From: Peromyscus leucopus
Lineage: Eukaryota; Chordata; Mammalia; Rodentia; Cricetidae
DNA: 64,000 nucleotides
NCBI RefSeq assembly: GCF_004664715.2
Contig: NC_051069.1
Coordinates: 78,204,647 to 78,268,646 of the forward strand
Direction of reading: 5' to 3'
Within the stretch, counting starts at the first letter, position 1. The number at the start of each line of letters is the position of its first letter. Shown piece by piece: positions 11,049 to 23,346 of this stretch. The position numbers and the translations under genes were made by a program. The notes under the pieces are model-generated. The model worked only from the letters and a program-made list of their open reading frames with translations. It did not search any database and was not told the DNA's origin.

Positions 11049-11830
11049 GCTATCGGTTGAATTTTGTGTCCCCCAAACATACTGAAGTTCAAACTTGCTG
11101 TGACTGTGAGTACAAACTTATTTAGGACTAGAATCTACTGTGGCCTGGTATCCCCTCCCCCAAACCATGTTGAAATTTATCATAGCAGTACTAAGCAGTC
11201 GGATGGTTAAGAGACTGAGAAGGCACTCCCACTGGGATGGACAAAAGGGAGTTATAACAGGTGCAGGTTAGCTTTCTCAGGATTGAGTTCCTGATAAGAG
11301 TGAGTTCAACCTCGGTTTTCTTTCTCTCACACATAAACTGCCATATAACACCATTCACATTGCTATGATACAGCTTCTCAAGGAGACCATTTCCAGGTGC
11401 CAAGAACTTGCTCTTGATGTTCCCAACCTCTGGATATATATGAAATAAATCTTTATTCTTTATAAATTACTCAGTCTTGGGATTTCCATTGTAGCTACTC
11501 AAACCAGACCAAGACAGGCTTTTTGTAGATTCTCACATCAGGACAAGGCCATTAGAGTGGGCCCTACTACAATATGGCTGCCTTTATAAGGGGGGAGATA
11601 TCTGGACACAGGAAGAGACAAATATGGGAGACATGTTGATTGAGAATACCATATGAAGATAAAGACTGACATCAAACTGTTGTAGCCACAAGTCAAGAAG
11701 TACCCAAGACTGTGGACAGCTAAGCAGAAATTAGAAAAGAGCCATGAACAGATTCCTTGTCATAGTCCCTGAAGGACCCAACCTGAAGACACCTTGATTT
11801 CAGTTTTCTAGACTCTAGATTGATGAGGCA
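11049..11830 (+). mobile_element. MLT1-type MaLR LTR, interrupted
   Basis: The left piece (11049-11127) opens 'gaattttgtgtcccccaaa' and continues 'gctgtgactgtgagtac', as in MLT1 LTRs. The right piece (11521-11830) resumes with 'gtgggccctactacaatatg', 'gcctttataagg' and 'acaccttgatttcag'. The gap between them is filled by the LTR at 11128-11516. Confidence 0.7.
11128..11516 (+). mobile_element. MST-like MaLR LTR nested in the MLT1 LTR
   Basis: Starts 'tactgtggcctgg...ccccaaaccatgttgaaatt'. Carries AATAAA ('gaaataaatctttattc') and ends 'aaattactcagtcttgg...accaagaca', the 5' start and 3' end of a MaLR LTR. It splits an older MLT1 copy, so it inserted later. Confidence 0.65.
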
Positions 11831-11892
11831 AAAGTTATATGGTATGGAAGGCCACACGAGCTGATGTGCTTTGTTTTGGTTGTGTTATTGGT

Positions 11893-12130
11893 GTTTTTTA
11901 ATAAAGTTATTTATTTATTATTTTACATACCAGTCACAGTTTCCCATCCCTCCTCTCAGTCTCTCTCCCCATTTCCACCCCTTGTTTCCATTCCCCACCC
12001 ACCAATCCACTCCTCCATTTCTTTTTAGGAAAAGGCAGGTCTCCCATGAGTATCAACAAAACATGGCATATCAAGTTGTAGTAAGACAAAGCACCTCCCC
12101 ATGTATTAAGGCTGAGCAAGGTGACCCATT
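11893..12130 (-). mobile_element. L1 3' end, antisense
   Basis: An A-rich tail read as 'taaagttatttatttatt' is followed by 'ccagtcacagtttccc', 'ggaaaaggcaggtctccc' and 'atggcatatcaagtt'. This matches the sequence at 18216-18590, an L1 3'-terminal segment common in rodents. Confidence 0.65.
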
Positions 12131-12897
12131 ATAAGAAGTAGTTATCAAAGTCCCAGAAAAAGAATACAGCAGAGCTCTGGGTTACACATTCCCATCCTAG
12201 CCCTTTATCTGGACCTGAACTGAGAAACTCCAAGAAGCCCTGGTACTACCACCTGATTGAAAACACCCAGCAGTTATATGTTGGGTCAAGGAGGCCAGGA
12301 AGCATGTGTGCATGCCCCAGGACTGCATCCCTGCAGTGCTAAATATGTATATACAACAATTTACCTTCTAAGTAGTAAGGACCTGCCTTGAAGGGGACCC
12401 CTTCCTACAAAGAGCCAGACTGAAGTCTGATTGTACACTCCAGCTATTGTACATCCATAAATGGATGTTATTTATGTTCTGTGCTGCTCCAGTAGCAATT
12501 AGCATCAGGAGATTAGCTTCATGATGGCCCATTCATTTTCTCTACTTCATCCCTGGTGTTTGGTGGAGAACAGAAATTGTTAATCCCCCATTCACCTCTA
12601 ATGCTCTAAGGGAATATGCATTGAACTATTTTGACAGCTTGGAAGTTTTGTTGCATATTCTTGATGACTTCACATGTCAAGATCAATTTGCATCCTTGTT
12701 TGTTTAGCTGCTTAAGTCCCATCCAATTTTCTTAAGCCAGAATTTCAGAGAATCTAATATCTTCCATCTGTACCCTAGAAGGGCAAGAAGGCTGGGATGG
12801 TCCTAGTAAGTGTGGGTTTGGGGTATGTCATTCAGAATCATTGAATATTCTGTGAGTCTTCTGATTTTTGCTGAAAGAAAAATGATCTCTTTATTTT
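12131..12897. other. No recognised feature
   Basis: No gene or repeat family was recognised up to the microsatellite. Confidence 0.4.
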
Positions 12898-12908
12898 CAC
12901 ACACACAT

Positions 12909-12959
<51 letters not shown>
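12898..12959 (+). repeat. (AC)n microsatellite
   Basis: About 30 AC units with one early interruption ('catgc'). Confidence 0.95.
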
Positions 12960-12961
<2 letters not shown>

Positions 12962-13445
12962 CTTACCTTAGAAACTCTCCAGCTGATAAATGAGAACACA
13001 CATACATCTCTCATTGATCTTAGCCACAGGTTAAAGACAAAGGTAAAAGGCTAAATGATAAGCATGTGGAAGGATTGTCTTACCCATCCATATACTTCCT
13101 CAGCTCTTCCTGCTCACTAGCTATAGGACCTTGATTCAGTTTCTTATACAGGACCCTCCTTTACTGAGGCTTCGTGTTTCATGAGTTTAGATTTTAGGAT
13201 CAACCAGTACTGCCTCAGCTCAATGTTACCCTGTTCCTCGGTTGTGACAAGGTCAGTAGCAGCTCAGTGCTGTGCCACCTCGCTTCACCTCATCACAAAG
13301 GCATCTTAAAATAGCACATCATCACAAGAAGGTTGAGTACGGTATAAGATATTTCAAGGGAGGGACCACATGCATATCACTTTAATTTCAAAGTATTGTA
13401 ACAATCATTCTCATTATTATTAGCTGCTTTGTTAACCTCTTGTGG
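12960..13445. other. No recognised feature
   Basis: No gene or repeat family was recognised. Confidence 0.4.
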
Positions 13446-13447
13446 TG

Positions 13448-13757
13448 TTTAGTTTTTATTTATTTGTGGAAATGCATTCTACTTTGTTTTGTTCTTTTTT
13501 AGACAAGTTTTTAGATTAGCACACAAAGCAATAGGTTCCACTGTGTTGTCATCATACACAAATGTCATTATACTTTGTTCCCATTCATCCTTCTTTCCTG
13601 CTCCCATCTCGAGTTCCTCTTTTTCTTCAGTTAATCTCATCCCTGCTTTTCTAATACATGATCCCATTACCCTTTCGATTTCACACTTCCCTTAAGAGAT
13701 CTTTGTCCTCTCTCCTAATCCCAATTCTAGTTTCCTGACTTACAGGTAAACAACTAT

Positions 13758-13811
<54 letters not shown>

Positions 13812-15000
13812 ACGCACACGCACACGCACACACATGCACACACACAATAACACACTTATTATATTCTTGCATGTATAATTTAATCTAGGTTCCACATATG
13901 AGATACAACATGGGGTAATTATCTTTGTAAGTCCAACTTATTTCATAAACGTAATGATTTTCAGTTGCATCCATTATCCTACAAAGGGTGTGATTTTATT
14001 TTCCTATAGAGCTGAATAGAATTATGCTTTGTATGTGTGTGACAATTTTCCTTATCTATTAATCTATCCTAATCTAGGCTGGTTCTCTTTCCTAGCTCTT
14101 GTGAATATTGCAGCTATCAACACAAATGTGCAAGTATTTCTATGATATGTGGAGTTAGAGTTGTTTGGGTATATACTCAAAAGTGGTATAGCTGATTCTA
14201 TAATGCTCCTTACAGCTGTTTAGGGAACTTGTATACTGATTTCCATAGTGGCTACACCAGTTTACATTCCCTCCATCAGTAAAGGAGGGTTCCTCTTCCC
14301 TCACATCTTTGCCAACATTTATTGTCATTTGTTTTCTTTATGACAAACATTCTGACTGGGGTGAGGTAGAATCGCAAAGCAGTTTTAATTTTCCATCTAT
14401 GGTAATGAAGAATGTTGAACACTTTTCTTCAAGTATTTATTGAATACTTGATTACAAAACTGTCTATTCAGTTCATTAGCCCATTTACTGATAAGATGTT
14501 TTGGCTATTTAATTTTTGCAATTCTTTGTGTATTCTGAATATTAATCCTCTGTGTGATATATAGCTGGAAAATAAAATTCCCCCATTCTGTATGCAGTCT
14601 ATCCACTCTAGTGACTATTTCCTTTGCTCTTCAGCAACTTCTAAACTTCATATATCTCCATTTGTCAATTCATAGGGTTATTTCCTGGACAACTAGAGTT
14701 CTGTTCAGAAAACCCCTTGCCTAAATGCTGTAGCATTTATCTACATTTTCCTGTAGCAGTTTGAGTTTTTGGTCTCATATTAAAATTTTTGACCCATTTT
14801 GAATTGAATCATTATACAAGGTAAGAGATATGGATATAGTTTTCTTCTTTGACACAGAGATTTACTTTACTCAGAACCATTTGTTAAGGATTCTGTACTT
14901 TCTCTGATATATTTCTTGGCTGTGTCTAGTTTACAAATTGAATGCTGTCAAGAATACTTATGTACAGGGGGAAATTCTATGTGTGTATTGACTTTGGTAG
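13448..15000 (-). mobile_element. LINE-1 (3' half), antisense
   Basis: About 1.5 kb that reads as the antisense of L1 ORF2 and 3' UTR. The left part is the 3' UTR (words such as 'ttcccattcatccttctt'), interrupted by the microsatellite at 13760-13848. Next comes the ORF2 C-terminal region with 'cagctcttgtgaatattg'-type words, 'gtatactgatttccatag', 'ccatttgtcaattcatagg' and 'gacccattttgaattgaatc'. L1 ORF2 encodes endonuclease and reverse transcriptase, but only the C-terminal part is present and many stops break it. Divergence suggests an old copy. Confidence 0.85.
13760..13848 (+). repeat. (AC)n/(ACGC)n microsatellite inside the L1
   Basis: Pure AC units change at about 13800 into CG-bearing units ('cgcacacgcacacg'). 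Confidence 0.95.
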
Positions 15001-16813
15001 TATTCAAAACTTTAAAGGGTGTCTATTGGGAGTCTTCGAACCTATTCCTTTGGTGAATGGGATGACTAAGTTTCTTCATCAGTAATAGAGAGACGTAACA
15101 GAAATGTTAAGGTGACCTGTGAAGGTTAAGTGGAGTACTATACATAGAAGTTCTTTGATCAGTACTTGGAGTATAGCAAATGTGAAAAGAACATTAACAT
15201 CCCAAGAGGGTTAAACACAAATTGGCTTCTTTGACCTCCCTTTTCCTCCTTCATCTCCTCCTTTTTCTACCATGTTCTTCCTCTTCAGTCAGAGAAAGTC
15301 TGTAGTGATAACAGAAATACAGTGTGAGACGGTTAGAATTTTACATGTTCTAACTAGACTTTGAAAAGTAAAAAGATGAAAGCAAAATTAACTTTAATGG
15401 CAGGCTTTGTGTAAAGCAATATATAAAATGTATGATCATTTGAACATGAAATTAATGTGAAAATTAGGAAGGAGATGTGTCACATTCTACTTCTACCCCT
15501 CTGTACTTCAGGATGTGTATTCACTAACAGCACATCTCCTGTCAAGATGGTTGCATTTCCAGTGCTCAAGCAGCCATGTGAGGCCAGTGGCCATGATGCT
15601 TACTTGCAGCACTCTGGATTTTGCTAAGTTTGGGAATCTCCCTGAAGATGCCCCCCATACCACAAACCATCTGGTTACCCAGACTTTTCTTACTCAGTTC
15701 TTTCTGGTTGTAGCCTAAAGGCCCTTACTACAGGCTCTGAAGCACAAGAGTCAGTCTGGGGCAGAAGGGCACCTGAAATCTCATGGGCTGCAGTGGGGAT
15801 ATGGTTACAGGGAAAGGGCACTTATAGCTAAGCCTCATTCTGTTAATTCCCCTGACAAGTACCTAGGCTTTGACCACTGGGCTCCCACGCTGTCTCTTGT
15901 GTCACTCTTTGATCTTCCAAGTGTCTTTTATGGTTCTGAGTCCAGAACTGGGCAGCCTCCTTCTGGGTTCAATTCTCTGACCTGAGCCTGGGCATCATCA
16001 TTTTCCCTACAGACAGACAAGATCAGTGTCCCCTGTGACTACAGAATTTTTTCCCAGGTACTCTTATCCTCTCTCTGGGAAGAGCCTTGCCTTGCCTTGC
16101 CTATCCTTACCAAATCAGACTGTTACTTGTCTCACTTTAGTGGGTGGTCTTTTGACATAGGAGACCCCCAGAGGTCATATTGCCTATTCTTGACTAGGAC
16201 CATGCTCAGAGTCAAGGAAGAGTTCTTTCCATCATACCTAATAATAGGGGCCCATTCTGATCTTGCCCAACTGTAAGAAGCCTGAGGGATGTGGGCACAT
16301 GTGCAGTTATGCTCATGTTTTCCATTCCTCCAGTCCCAGGATGTTCTAAAATTTAGAATCCTGTAATTTCCTGTTCAAATAACTGGGACTTCTTTGCCAG
16401 ATCTGCCACAGCCTTTTCTCAGTGTCCATCCTCTGAAGGTTTGTGTGTCTTCTTAGACCCAATAGTGGCTAGGGGGAAGACATTAGTACAGAGTACAATC
16501 AAACTTCAGATGCTCAGGATGCATTTCTATAGCTGTGTGTCCAAGAACCCCCAACCCCCATAGTGTAGAGCAGGGTCAAGGGCAGAAAGAAAAGGTATAT
16601 AATGAGGCCATCTCTCCCAAAGTGCAGAATTCCAATAAGTCCAGGAATTCTGTATCTGAATTCAGCTTTCCCAGCATATTGGAAGGATTGCTTGTTCAGA
16701 TAGGGATGGAGTGTGCTGAATTAGCTCTTTGTTATCCAGCTTTATAGCCTTTAAATATTTAGTATGTGTATGGCTCTATGTTTGTTCTCTTGTTCTGGGA
16801 TTCATTCAAGTTA
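15001..16813. other. 1.8 kb without recognised gene or repeat
   Basis: Only a small 'ccttgccttgcctt' stutter near 16088 was noted. Confidence 0.4.
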
Positions 16814-17209
16814 ATGGTGTGCTGTGGATATCGTTCTATATAAATAAAACACTGATGGCCAGTGACCAGGCAGGAAGTAGGTGGCCAGGCAGGAAGTAGG
16901 TGGGACAAGGAGAGAGGAGAATTCTGGGAAGCGGAAGGCTGAGGAGGGAGACACTGCAGCCACCGCCAGGACAAGCAGCATGTGAAGACTCTGGTAAGCC
17001 ACCAGCCACGTGGCAAGGTATAGATTTATAAAAATGGGTTAATTTAAGCTATAAGAACAGTTAGCAAGAAGCCTGCCACAGCCATACAGTTTGTAAGCAA
17101 TATAAGTCTCTGTGTTTACTTGGTTGGGTCTGAGCGGCTGTGGGACTGGCGGGTGACAGAGATTTGTCCTAACTGTGGGCAAGGCAGGAAAACTCTAGCT
17201 ACAATGGTG
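16814..17209 (+). mobile_element. Solo LTR, cricetid type X, with 6-bp target duplications
   Basis: The LTR runs 16820-17203, starting TGCTGTGG and ending CTAGCTACA. It is flanked by ATGGTG at 16814-16819 and 17204-17209, an exact 6-bp duplication as left by class II (betaretrovirus-like) integrases. Landmarks are 'gagaattctgggaagcgg', 'gttaatttaagctataag' and 'acttggttgggtctgagc'. The 19-base unit 'gccaggcaggaagtaggtg' is duplicated near 16868-16906. No internal sequence is present, so this is a recombined solo LTR. The family name is not assigned. Confidence 0.85.
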
Positions 17210-18214
17210 GGCTGTATCTCACTCTAGTGAACAGATTTTCTCCTGCCATGACCCTTGCCATCCATATCCACACATGTTAGAAATCTAGTGTCATCCCTGC
17301 TGTAAGTTAGATAGGCTATTGTGCTCCATGTCTGTTCACCTTGTAGAATGAGCATTAGAGATGGAGCTGGCCTGTGGACTCCATGGCTTAATTTCTCTTC
17401 AGGTACCAAATGACTGTGAGTTGTCCCTCTCAGAGATGATTCAATAGGTCAGTGGCCTAATAGTGTTAGTACTTGGCTAAACTGCACTCACTTTTTCTCA
17501 CCGTCAACCCAATCTCCTGGCCACTCTGGGCTGGACTGATCAAGCACATACCTCACTCTAAGATGTGTGTGAAGCTGAGAAACCATAGGCTTTGCTCTGG
17601 AGCGTTTTCCAAAGCAGGAAGTGCTGCTCCCTCTACAGTCCATCATCCACCCACGTCAAATTGCATGTGCACACTTAGAATGAACATTCCAACTAGGTTT
17701 GTGGAGCGAGAGATGAATAAGAACTTCCTAATGAATTCATAGCTTAGTGGGTGGTGTTTCTGTAAACTGATGACTGTCCATTTCAATAGGTGCTGTGAAA
17801 AAGATTTCTTCAAAGTGCACAGAAAACTTGTAAAATGGATGACTCACTGAGCGACAAAGTTTAAAATGTAAATCTTACACATAATCATGGATAGTGCTTA
17901 AGATTCTCTTGGTTGCTAGAAATAGAAACCACAAGCCAGCTTAAGCCCAAAGGTGATTGTATTACCCAAAGAATGTAGGGAGATTATGCAAGTCAGGACT
18001 CATACATCACAGTTGTGCTTCATGGAAAGACCAAAACAGCATAAAAACTCAGGCAGGTTTTTCTTAGGAATTCTTCTCAATTCCGTGTTTTTCTCTTTCT
18101 GCTGTCCAACTTTCTACTTGCCAGTTCACATGAAGAAAACTTCATCACCAGTAAAAATTCCAGAATATATCACTTAACCACAGAACAATCAGGCTAATGT
18201 TTCATTTTTAAAAA
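17210..18214. other. No recognised gene; possible old repeat at 17905-18060
   Basis: 'ttggttgctagaaatagaaa' followed by 'ccagcttaagcccaaagg' recalls a widespread old mammalian repeat, but I cannot name it. Nothing else was recognised. Confidence 0.35.
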
Positions 18215-18215
18215 A

Positions 18216-18863
18216 ATTAAATGTATTTATTGATTTATTTTATATCCTAGCCACAGTTTCCCCTCCTTCCTCTCCTCCTAGTCCCTTTCCCCCACCCCAC
18301 CCTTATTCCCACCCTTGAATCCACTGGCCCTCCATTTATGTTCAGGAAAGGGCAGGTCTCCCCATGAGTATCAACAAAACACGGCATATCAAGTTTCAGT
18401 AAGACTAAGCACCTCCCCATGCATTCAGACTGGAGAGTCTGGCCTGTAGATTTCATGGCTTGGTTTCTTTTCAGGCACCAGTATGAGGAGTAGGATCCCA
18501 AAGGCCAGTTAAAGAGACAGAGACAGACCCTGTTCCCACTGTTAGGAGTCCCACAAGACGACCAAGCTACACAACTGTAACACATATGCATCTCCTGTGA
18601 TCAGATTGGTGCCTACACCAATTGTCATCAGAGAGGCTTCATCCAGCAACTGATGGAAATAGATGCAGACTCACAGCCAAACATTAGGCTGAGTTTGGAG
18701 AATCCTGCAGAAGAAGAGGTAGAGCAAGGATTGTAGGAGGCAGAGGGATCAAGGAAACCACACGAAAACCCACAGAATCAACTGACCTGGGCCTATAGAG
18801 ACTCACAGAGTCTGAGCAGACAGCTGGGGAACCTGTGTGAGACTGACCTAGGCACTCTGTAGA
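18216..18863 (-). mobile_element. L1 3' end with 5' inversion
   Basis: 18216-18590 is the L1 3'-terminal segment in antisense ('ccacagtttcccctcc', 'ggcatatcaagtttcag', 'gtcccacaagacgacc'). From 18592 to 18863 the adjoining upstream part of the same consensus appears in the opposite direction ('caattgtcatcagagagg', 'cagccaaacattaggc'). This is the layout produced by twin priming during L1 insertion. Similar words flank both ends ('atgtttcatttttaa' and 'atatttcaatttcttaa'), possibly a decayed target duplication. Confidence 0.7.
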
Positions 18864-21035
18864 TATTTCAATTTCTTAATGCCAATTTAAAATGTGTAAG
18901 AAAGGACTAGTACCTTCAGCCAAGTCAGGTTTCTGCTGGCCTTGCTTAATAAAAGAGACACATATTTTCTACATTCTTCTCTACCAGTTCCAGAATAGTT
19001 CTCCAATCTTGCACCATAGAGGCACAAGAAGTAACTGAAGTGTGCTACAATCCTGCCATTTTAGCATTGAGTAGAGACCCAGTAGAACACAGGCAACAAT
19101 TTTCCTGATTATGTCATTAGGCCAGCACAAAGACTGCCATTTTCACAAAGCTGGGGGAGATAAAAGCAAGTTCTTATTTTCCTTTTGACCATGTTCATTT
19201 GCTCTGACATTCTGATAATTGAAAATCTCAACTTCTAGAAGCAACTTCTGCATCAGTTAGGTTCAAGTTAGCCAAGAATAACAGAAATGGCAGATGGATA
19301 ACTTCAGAAGGACATTGGCTGACAGATAAAGGCAAGTAAGTAATATTGAGGAGTCCAAGGAAAAATTGAATAGTTTTCATACTTTGAGATGAGCTGGGTG
19401 TTGGTGAGCACAGCACTCTTGACAGTGTTTATGACCCTTGGTTCGAAAGGCCTCTAAGATATCTGAGATTAGGGTGACACTGTATATCTCTCCATTCAAG
19501 ACTCAGATTTCTGGAAGAGATAATCTAATGGTTTAGCCTGAGTCGCATACCTCCTTTGTTGTCCCAGAAGCAGAAGTACAGGATGTAGACATAGCTAGGA
19601 GGATCTTCCCATGTGTATCAGGTACAGTTTCTGTTGACAAGCAATTGTGATGACCCATGCAGGGATCCCCCCAGGAAATCTGTATACCCTAGAGTTAGTT
19701 GAGTCTCTGGTAGCTCTTACTATTTTATTATTTTTATTTTTATTTATTATTTTTACTTTTTTATTATTATTTTTCTGATGTACCTTTATCAGAAATTGCT
19801 TGGCTTTGCCCTTTATTTTTGTAGTGTTCATAAAAAATATAAATATAATTCAATTTATAATTTCAAATTTACTTCTAATTTCCTTAATACCTCTCCATTC
19901 ACTTTATTTGATTGATCTGTTTGTCAAATGAATTTTTTTTTAACCAGAAAGAAATCTAAGTCATGGGCGTATGTGTTTATCTATGATATCATTCACTGCC
20001 TTCTTGTATTTAAAACAATGTATTTAAATATCTTTTCTCCCTAAAGAGCAACTCTACAAAAATCCACTGCCTTTTGCAATTTAATGTTGTAAAAGAAAAC
20101 CCTGAATCAGCCAATTTTCCTTTCTACAGGAAAAAAAAAAATTCCCATTATCTTTGCAGTCAATTCTGTTGTTGTTGGAAAACACATTTCTAAAATAGTA
20201 TGCAGAAAAAAGTCCCAGCCAACAGCTCCTCTATATCCACTGGGCCATGTGTAAGAATGTGTGCATGCAGATCAGGGGAAGGAAGGAATATAGTAGGTCT
20301 GCAGGTCTCCTCTCCCATCCTCAGGGTGGGCTGTGGCATCCCAGGTTTATAAGCAATTATCTGTATTGCTTATGAGGTAATGATGGTAGCCAAAGCCTTG
20401 GTACCACACTCTGGTCAAATGGGCTGACATCTCTGACCTCAGCAGCCATGGTGCCTTTGGCCTTGGTGGTGCTCAGCTGCAACACAGCATCTTTTCAGAG
20501 GACCTCAGAGGTACAGCAACATCTTCCTCCTGACCTTATCAGTGGCATGCACCTGCTTCTAAGACAAAGAAGACATCGTTTCTTAGTGAGGCTCCAGTTA
20601 GATTCTTTAATCCTAAAGTCAGAGAAAAGTTAAGGCACTGAGAAGTATTCAAATGCTTCCCTGTTCTTTTACCACCTGCTGGAAACTGCAGTTGCAGAGC
20701 AGCATTTGGTGATCATCCCACCATTTTCAGCCCCTTCTTAAAGGCAGAGTCTCTCTATATGTGTGTTCAAGCTGAGACCCTGGCCAGTCACTATTGAGTC
20801 AGCTTATCTAAGATCCAAGGGCCTGGTCACAGGGAGGAGAGCTTTACTTAGCTCAGCCTGGACTCCTCATTCTCTCCTACAGACTAGATAGTGGGTTATG
20901 GGAGTGAGGACCATTATTATAATGTACTTGAGAAGAATTTCTTGTCTAAGAGGAGGCGGCTTACTCTGTTTTTGTTTTGTTTTTTGTTTTTGTTGCTGTT
21001 GCTGTTTGCTTGTTTTTGTTTTCAACATATCATTT
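18864..21035. other. 2.2 kb without recognised gene or repeat
   Basis: Includes a (TTTA)/(TTA)-rich patch at 19722-19775 and a T/G-rich patch at 20965-21025. No family was recognised. Confidence 0.4.
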
Positions 21036-21038
21036 TCA

Positions 21039-21064
21039 CTTAATCGTGAAAATTCACGATTAAG
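21039..21064. repeat. Perfect 12-bp inverted repeat with 2-base loop
   Basis: CTTAATCGTGAA, two A, then TTCACGATTAAG: both arms match perfectly. Each arm holds a CpG, which is unusual in this AT-rich setting. Confidence 0.85.
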
Positions 21065-22325
21065 AACAAAAGACATACAAGGTAGGCAAGGAAGTTACAA
21101 CACCTCCTTAAGACTCAGAAATCGAATGACCGTGAAGCAGAGAGTAGGAGGTGTGGTTGAAGTTGAGCATATTTCTGAGGGCCTCCAAATGGGCGGGATC
21201 AGTGCAGCCCCAGGTGGACATGCTGCAGCTGCATGGAGGCCCAGGCCTTGCTGGAAGACACCCGCACAGCCGTGGCTGCTTTTCTTACCATAACCTCACG
21301 GTTGCTGCAGTCACGGTCGCGCCCCTGGATGGTGGCATATGGTTGGTTATTATCTGTAATGTCCCTGCTGTTGTGAGTTTGCTCCTTTTCATCTTTTTTA
21401 TGAGTATTTTAATGGGAAGCTGGGGGAGGGTGCGAGAGGCTGAATCTGAAGATGGGTAATTTTAAGACTATTCCCTGGAGGTGGAAGCTGTGTTGGAAGA
21501 GCAGGGCCTCGCATATCTCACAGCAACGGCGTCAGACAGGAGGCACTGCTCCTGGTTTGGGATTGGAAATCAAGTGGAAGACAGGAAAAGATGTCGGGGT
21601 ATGAAGTGTCATCAGGGAGCTCTCCTGACCAGATTAGGCGCACAGAGAGGGAAGGTCATTTATTTCTCAAAACTGCCCCATCCTAAGAAAGAATGGATAT
21701 CAGAGCTTAATTCTGTTTAAACGTTCACAGTGTGTGGTTGGGCTGATCTGAACAGTAGTAACACAGACCTATCTCCTGCAGCCCAAAGGGCCTTACATTT
21801 GTTTTAATGTGCAGCTACTGCCTTCTTAAGAGTCCTAGTAAGTTTTAAACAAGTCTCAAAGTTTTGATCTTGTCCTGAGCCCTGCAAATTATGTACCCAG
21901 TCATATATAAAATGCTTATATTTGATTAATATTTTGATGATCTTGTCTATGTGTCTAAACGTACTAACACCTTCATGTATATACATTCTTAGGTAAAGAT
22001 GTAACCGGGTTGGGGAGCAGTGCAGGATTCCATTGCTGAGACATCTAAAGATTCTGAGGGAGAAAGAGAGCAGCAAATACTGTTCTGGCAAGCTCTGTTG
22101 TCTGGTCAGCTAGAACAGCGTATCTGGCGGTATAATTTAAACATGGTGTTGCATGAATATCAAGGGAGCACACCATAACAGACTGGCCCAATTAATAAAT
22201 GCTTTCGTTATTTTGCTCCTTTCCACTCCATGCACAGATGCAAAAGTGAAGTTTGCATACCTGTAATCTGATTACCAGAGCTATCTGTGACCTGACCCTC
22301 AGCTAAGCACTCTTACTCCACTATA
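21065..22325. other. No recognised gene; small CpG-rich patch
   Basis: 21185-21335 is richer in G, C and CpG than its surroundings ('cacggtcgcgcccc'). A 102-codon frame crosses it (21151-21459) with one hydrophobic stretch near residues 63-88, but it has no known domain. I do not call it a gene. Confidence 0.35.
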
Positions 22326-22329
22326 TTGT

Positions 22330-22900
22330 TTCCGTAGAATTTTCTGAGGACAGCATCCTTCCTAGACATGATCTCACACAAACAGAATTTATCACTTTGT
22401 GAACAAGCATTTTTATGACTTTGACAGACATTAAGGTATAGCCTCTGTATCGTGTTCCACAGAAACCTTGTTGAGGACAGAAAGATGAACTATGACCCTC
22501 AGCAATTCTTCCACAGAAATTAGAACTGGCTAAGTCAGTAAGCATTTTGTTTCCTTTTTTTCCCTTTGACTCCTAAGAAGAAATTTCCTGAAGAGAGATG
22601 GCTGGGTCAAAAGAAGTCAAGCACTTTAATGGCTTTAATCACAAGTTGTCGAAATGGTTTTCGATTTGTAGTCTTTCGAGCAATGCACAAATGTACCTGT
22701 TTCACTGAGATCTTGCCAAAAGTGAATATTATCATTAAAAAAAAAATCTCCCTGATTTAATAGGTGTAAATATGAGTTGCTTTAATTTGCATGTCATTCT
22801 TTCAAAACCCCATTTCAAGTCTCAGTAATTGTGTATCTCTTGACACTTCACTTGATCTTTGTGGAGCTTTTTTTCTTCCTGCAATAGCACTGTGAAACTT
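22330..22900 (-). mobile_element. Ancient L1 (L1M-type), antisense
   Basis: Landmarks are 'gatggctgggtcaaaag', 'tttcactgagatcttgcc', 'gtgaatattatcatt' and 'gctttaatttgcatgtc'. These match the order of an old L1 3' region read in antisense. No open frame remains. Confidence 0.65.
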
Positions 22901-23344
22901 ATCCTTATTTTCTTTCATAGAATATTCAGTGCAACCTAATAAACATTTTATACCATGCAAAATCATCCCTTAAATAGAAATCCCACTCCCCACCCACCCA
23001 AAAAACTGTGCTTTCTAGGACATCAACTCTTTATCTCTACCCTGAAGTAGATTCACTCCAAACACAGTCTGATTTTATCAGCATCTTCAAGCATCCAAGT
23101 ATTGTAGCTCTCACTTTATGATCAGTCCCAACTCTGTTTCTACATTGAGGTCAGATGGGAACAATACTACGTTCAGTTTCTTCTCTCTGACTACCAAGTC
23201 CTTCCAGCAGACACATGAGTACTACTCTACCTCCTGTAGCAGAAGCCTGCTGACTCCTTCGGACAGACACAATCATATGTCCTACTCTTTGAACAGATGG
23301 TCCACTGGGTAGACATGTGACTTGGCTGGGTCCACTGTAGCCCT
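22901..23344. other. No recognised feature
   Basis: No gene or repeat family was recognised. Confidence 0.4.
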
Positions 23345-23346
23345 CC

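Noticed and set aside
13479..13872. Short frames on both strands
   Set aside because: They lie within the antisense L1 3' UTR and its microsatellite.
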